Shown here: positions 58,926 to 64,000 of the stretch, one piece after another
Numbering within the stretch: position 1 is the stretch's first letter
How the letters are laid out: each line of letters starts with the position of its first letter
Assembly: GCA_028023455.1 (NCBI GenBank)
Contig: JAQFVV010000032.1
Location: 1,616,001 to 1,680,000 of the forward strand
Source: Epiperipatus broadwayi
Taxonomy: Eukaryota; Onychophora; Udeonychophora; Euonychophora; Peripatidae
DNA: 64,000 nt
Reading direction: 5' to 3'
The notes under the pieces: model-generated
Told to the model about the DNA's origin: nothing
The model's database searches: none
What the model saw: only the letters and a program-made list of their open reading frames with translations
Made by a program: the position numbers and the translations under genes

Positions 58926-60489
58926 ATAGAAAAATAAAATAATCCAACTAAAAAGTAGAAAGAATTGAATTTCAATTAATTTTTCCGTTCATGGAAAATA
59001 TCAGAAATCTTAAGAATCTAGACTTGTTATAAAACAATTGTAAATTGCAGGAATATTATCATTTCAAAAAGGCATTTGGCAGTCTCATATAAATCATAAA
59101 GATTTCAAATGCTTTTAAGAAATTCCGAGAATGACAAATTAACTGATTTAATTTTTTTCTACTTTTTAGTATGATAAATTTATTATTTTTCTATTTTTTA
59201 GTAGGCTAGTAATGTTAACATAAAAGTATTATTTTAAAAAAATTTTTTTTACATATTATTTGTTAAAACTAAAAAAAAAATATCAGAGGAAATTTCAAAG
59301 ATGTGGGCATGCAGACAGAAATATACACTGATATGGCAAGTTTAAAAAGCGTATAATTAAATTGTTTCATTTGTAATAGAGTAATTTTCCTTTTATTAAA
59401 ATTGAAATTTTAACTAAAGACAACAGAAAAAATATATATTTCCATTGTAAATTTATACTTCAGAATTGAGCAATTTTAATGCAGGACTGACAAAGCTATT
59501 TTTATTTGCAATTCTTCATTTCCATAAAACAGAATAAGTTTTCTTAAATAAGTAATTTAGCACATACCAAAATTTGTTTGAATAAATAATGCAACTAATT
59601 TTCAAATTTTGATTAAATGAAACATTAAAGGTTAAATAAGCAATTTTTCATCATTATTAACAACCATTCATAAAGAATATTCTAACTTTAGTGAAATAGA
59701 GAGAGAGTTGAGCAAGGAAGAACAAAAAGTTAAATATGATTACTTCTTGACATATCTGCATACAAAAAAAAAGTGCTGGTTCAGCACAAAATGCATCTTG
59801 GAGGTCTTTTATTGTATCTTTATTCATTTGTTTTCAAAGTTAGGCATGGTAGTGTAAAGATTATTTAATACATTTATTAAAAATATATTACATTGGAGTC
59901 AAAATTGATGTATGTATCTTAATTGAAGGATGGAGATATGATTGGTTATAATTCAATTGATAAAGTGAGTTGACTGATGGCAAAATAAATTCATGATGAT
60001 CAGATTCTAAGTTATTGTAATTGACTAAAAGCAATAAAAAAAAAAAAGAGAGAAAGAGTACAATGAAGAAATGGAAAAGTCTATTTCAGTAATGTCTGGC
60101 TTTCGATGAACTAACATACCTTAGTAATTAGAAGCTATTTTCTATGTATTGAGAATGATTTTCTTTTTGTTGTGTCCAGCAAGGCGCCATGAGATAATTT
60201 TGTTTTGCATTGATTTATTTGACTTGTTTTATTTGAAAGTCATTCTACTAACCAACTTTGGATTTTATCAATAGCCTGAGTTCAACACATTATAAAATGT
60301 TAAATAATGATGATGATAAATATTATTTTTATATGATATTAATAAAATTTTAGTAATTCTAAAAAAATTATTACCATTAAATCCCTATCTATATATATTA
60401 ATATAAAATAATAATGATGATGTTGATGATGATGATGATGAACAGTGATATTAATTATAGCAAAATTTTATATCACATTATTTCAGTTA

Positions 60490-60645
60490 TCTATTTAACA
60501 ATAAAAATAATAAATATAATGGCAATTAACTATTATATATAGTTTTTCAATCTTTCTTAACCCTCCTTAATGGCCAACAATGGATTGAAAGACTGTATAT
60601 AATACTGAATTACCATTATATTTATTTTTATTGTTATTACAATAG
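60490..60645. mobile_element. Small palindromic MITE, copy 2
   Basis: The right end (TTATTTTTATTGTTATTACAATAG) and the mirrored left part match the element at 12274-12441. Inner parts TTAACTATTATATATAG and TTGAAAGACTGTATATAATA are inverted copies. The centre differs from copy 1 (CTTAACCCTCCTTAATGGCC). Confidence 0.65.
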
Positions 60646-62001
60646 TTTTTAATTAAAACAGATAAAACTTTCCAGTAGTAGTAAAAATGGTGATCCTATG
60701 ATATTAGTTTTTAATTAACAGGTATTTTATTTGTATTATATATCAAAATAGCCTTTAAATATTCTTTTGCAAAACAAAGTTCTCTCAACTGCTCTTTGAA
60801 GAGAAACAATAAAAAAGAAGATATTGTTCATAAGATTTTCCAGTTACTGAATAATGAGGATTTTAATATTTTTGTTTCACCCATTAGCTAAAAATAGCTA
60901 GATAATATTTATTGACCAATATTTCATATTTATATGAATTGATTAAGATTAGCTAGTTAAAAAAAAAAATTAAGCCTGATTGTGATGTAATTTTGCCTAT
61001 CATGATTTTGAATCCAAGTCATAAGCAAAGCATATATTTTTCTACTTTTTGATGGGTTTTTTTTTTCAAAGATCATACTACTTTCATAATCATTTCTATT
61101 TTATGTATTTGTTTCTTGAAATAAACTAGAATACATTCATCTTTGCAAAACTTCTCTCTACTAATGTTTTGTTATTGTTTTTTTACATGTATGTCTTTAT
61201 ATGTAATTTTTTATTTTATAAATCATCATTAGATTTTATTTTATTATATTAATATTTTTACATTTTTAATCATTTGATTGGGAATAATGCATGAGTGCAT
61301 CTTGTATTCTTATTAAATCATATAGGTCTCAGACAGGATAAGAGTGACACATTCTAAAAGCTTTAAGTTTCTGGATGGATTCTCAGCTAATTAAAGTAAT
61401 AAAAAAAAGTCTCAGTTAACTCAATGGAATACAGTTGTACTTAATTTACCATTTGTCTATAAAATATCACATGAACCTCTGAAAAACTATCCGTATGATT
61501 ATTCTTCTATTATTAAGTTTTTACTTTACTATGTCAATATTTTTTTTTATTAAACATTTCACTGGTTATTCATGACTTATTCTATCTATTTCTTTTCATA
61601 TGAAGCAGATCTCACTGGTATTCTTTGAATTTACCTTTATTTTTTTTTTATGTTCATGAATATAATTTGCTTTACAACTTTAGAAAAAATATTTTTGAGA
61701 TTCTCCATTCTATGCTTAATCTTTTTTTTTTTTTCAGATGAAATTTATTGTCTGTCAACTGTTACAAATATGTGTTTGTATAAGAGAGTTAGTGACGTGT
61801 GCATATATATATTAACATATAAAAAATACAGATCACACTGTTAAATTATTCCAACAGTCTTTTCTGTGGGACTATGTTTGTCACATAGAAAGTGATGTTG
61901 GAATAATTTAGTATTGTGGCAATTTATGTCTATATTTAAATTTCAGTTAGCATTTGCATCTGATTCTATTTATACATTCACATGTATACATAAAATTTTA
62001 G

Positions 62002-62191
62002 AATATTCGACCGTCCAGAAGTTGATCGTTCCACTAAGCCAAGCTCTCAATTAATGGGAGCAACTGATGGAAATCAATATGGCCTTAGAGAAGTGATGAT
62101 TCCTTCAGAATTAATACCAAAATTTTTGAAATTGGCTGAACCTAATTCTCTGAAAGGTGTAGAAACATGTGGTATTCTAGCTGGAAAATTG
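62002..62191 (+). CDS. STAMBP: STAMBP/AMSH-like deubiquitinase, exon with start of the JAMM domain
   Basis: A 190-nt exon, acceptor TTTTAG, donor GTAAGT. After completing a split CAA codon it reads IFDRPEVDRSTKPSSQLMG. RPEVDRSTKP fits the PX(V/I)(D/N)RXXKP motif by which AMSH binds the STAM SH3 domain, with R before the P. Next come YGLREVMIPSELIPKFLKLA and NSLKGVETCGILAGKL. The Glu in GVETCG is the conserved acidic residue of the JAMM active site (E280 in human AMSH). The zinc ligands (HxH and the later Asp) must lie in exons beyond 64000 or not recognised here. It ends in phase 0. Confidence 0.92.
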
Positions 62192-64000
62192 GTAAGTTCT
62201 TAATAGAAATTATTGCTATGCTTCAAAAGATTCAGCTCACTTTAATTCTTACAACTTGTCAGTATTGAATACCTTAGTGAAAATTTGATGATAATATTAA
62301 CCATGACAGTTTTCTGACTGCTTTTAAGAAGCACTTTTCTATACTGGGGTTCCATCTTGACAAAAGTTTTTAATGAACCAAATATTGATCAAATAGTTTT
62401 TCTGCTGACACCTAGTGTCTACTTTTGTATTCAAAGTTTATTTTGTAGGGTTCAAAATAGATTTAGATAAGTGTCACTGTTTGTTATTCTTAAAAAAATG
62501 TTTTTCTTTTAAAATTCAAATCTTGGAAGAAACTATTAATGAATTAAAATTAAAGACTATACTTAATGTTCAATTATTTCATTAGAATCTCTTTAATTTT
62601 TAAGCTTTTGAGAGTTCTTTCATGATTTATAATTAATCTGTGCTATTATTATACGGTCATTAATTTAAATTATATCTTAATTATTAGAAAAGTTTTCAAA
62701 TTTTTATTCTTTATTTATACTTGTTAATAATTGTTATTATTTTGATAGTCTCTGTAATGTACAATATTTTTTCTTTTAAAGTTGCCACAGTAATTTTACA
62801 AAATTTAATAATTTTAGAAAGAACTTGGTAATCTGAATTTCACATTAAAGTAGACAAAGTTATTTGATTAGTGTTTTTTAAGATTTTTAACTATTATCTT
62901 ATTGACTTATTTGCAAGCTCATTATTACAAAGAGTCAAAAAAAAAAAAGTTGTTCTATTTCTGTTTTTTTTCTCTCTCTTTTTACTGCTTAATAAGAAGA
63001 TTACCCATTATCACACAGGCAATTTAATCAAAGTTGCATTAAAATTTTACCATTGTATTGTAATCTCAATTTCCTGCACATTATTCCTCTCAAAATGTTA
63101 GATATATGTAAAATACTCAGCAGAATTGATATATTATAAATTAACACACCTTCCTTATTTACTATTTGTGAGTTTTCCTGTAAACCAAGATGGCAGCCTG
63201 TATTTTTGATAAATGTACTGTTTCGAGAACCTATAATCTCCCGAAGATGTGTTAGTTGTTAAATTTTTAAAAAAATAGTAAATTGATTGTTAAATTTAAA
63301 AAAGGGAATAAATTCTGATAAATTTCATTAAGAAACTTTATTTCAGTGTTGTTGTTTTTTTTTTACTTATAATATGGGAAGTTATGAGAAGCTCTTAACA
63401 TTGTTGTACTTTGGTTCAATTCGGCATGTTTCTTTTTGTCAGCAGTTTTTTTTTTATAAATTGTCATAATGATAAAAATTTGGGACCTTCCTGTCACAGA
63501 ATGTGATGCAGTAGTCTATTTGCAAAGATATGAATGGGATCCTGCCCTCCCAAAAAATGTGTGCATTAATGGTCACGATATGATTGTACACCACTAATGT
63601 GAATAAAGTGTAAATATTGTTGTTGTTTTTTTTCTGTTACTAAGTTAATGCCAAAAAGAGGAAAATAAACTGTAAATATTGTAATTATTTTTTTCACCAT
63701 AATGTCTTTTTTAAAAATAACAGTAATAAAAAATAAAATGTAAATATTAAATATGACATTTTCTAGCAGGCATTTTTTTGTAAACATTTTTGGAAGGCCC
63801 CAAAACTGTAGATTTATCAAGAATAAGGGCTGCCATCTTAGGTTATTGAAAAACTTACAAGTACCTTTATTTTATATGCATATATAGATAGAGAGATTAT
63901 TTATTTAAAAAATTGGGATTAATTTAAAATACAATGTTTTCAAGTTTTATATCTATATTTCATTGCAGTGGTGATTTTAATTTCACAAAGAACATAAATG
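62192..64000 (+). other. Start of the next intron of the STAMBP-like gene
   Basis: Donor GTAAGT. No further exon was recognised to the window end; the expected continuation of the JAMM domain after GKL is not visible. A possible inverted-repeat element lies at 63172-63850. The open frames 62871-63101 and 63566-63820 look accidental. Confidence 0.6.
63172..63850. mobile_element. Possible non-autonomous DNA transposon
   Basis: The left end TTTTCCTGTAAACCAAGATG with GCAGCCTGTATTTTTGATAA has an inverted match at the right (mirror reads AACCTAAGATGGCAGCCCTT and TTCTTGATAAAT). That gives about 45 bp of imperfect inverted termini around 680 bp. Inside there is no ORF, only AATGTGA/GTAAATATTG short repeats. 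Single copy in the window; the target duplication is not clear. Confidence 0.45.

Larger units (their letters stand above)
40597..62001 (+). other. Intron of the STAMBP-like gene (21.4 kb)
   Basis: Donor GTAAGT, acceptor TTTTAG. The frame across the two flanking exons is exact, so no exon need be missing. It holds three ribozyme repeat loci (41.4-42.06, 43.74-44.77 and 55.02-57.3 kb) plus a truncated piece at 58.75 kb. It also has an RTE-like LINE, a long minus-strand LINE and several foldback elements. I see nothing in 40597-41395, 42065-43735, 47820-49760, 57720-58740, 58930-60485 and 60720-61995 beyond A/T-rich DNA and microsatellites (ATG repeat at 60417-60442). Confidence 0.75.

Overview
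The window is strongly AT-rich metazoan nuclear DNA. It holds one recognisable host gene, spread over very long introns, and is otherwise filled with decayed mobile elements. The host gene is on the + strand. Three exons (34369-34461, 40226-40596, 62002-62191) join in frame and encode the middle of a STAMBP/AMSH-type JAMM deubiquitinase: the end of the N-terminal helical region, a charged coiled coil and linker, and the start of the JAMM domain with its GVETCG motif. The two introns seen whole are about 5.8 and 21.4 kb. The first exons and the zinc-binding HxH exon lie outside the window or were not found. Base composition, long introns and the types of LINE fit an invertebrate. An arthropod such as an arachnid is plausible, but the sequence does not settle it.

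Layout: 1-1020 is a minus-strand gag relic with CCHC knuckles. 3.15-4.7 kb is a decayed RTE-like LINE. 6.8-10.4 kb is a head-to-head pair of Penelope-like (GIY-YIG) fragments with a ribozyme-bearing repeat array inserted. 12.3-14.2 kb has a small palindromic MITE, a solo LTR and a near-perfect palindrome. 14.25-30.14 kb is one LTR element (LTR2 family, gag only, + strand) whose 5' LTR was split by a second LTR element (LTR1 family, about 2.8 kb LTRs, minus strand). The host gene runs from at least 34.4 kb to past 62.2 kb. Its introns contain more LINE copies (35.7-37.6, 38.2-39.15 and 45.15-47.8 kb on +; 49.8-54.8 kb on -), foldback elements and three further ribozyme repeat loci.

The most interesting result is a set of interspersed repeats, in three sequence families (A, B, C), that carry hammerhead-type self-cleaving ribozyme cores. 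All share one layout: open stem I, short stem II, and a stem III that is only a 6-8 nt self-complementary palindrome, followed by the cleavable nucleotide. The best copies are 57114-57157 (+), 56232-56275 (-) and 14054-14094 (-). Two families have repeat periods near 465 bp, and copies occur as tandem or inverted arrays. One inverted array (56131-57302) is flanked by a 14-bp target-site duplication. No unit has an ORF. This is the structure expected of animal retrozyme-like elements, which are non-autonomous retroelements replicated through small circular RNAs. Penelope-like fragments in the same window are a possible source of the enzymes. Everything about activity is inference from sequence.
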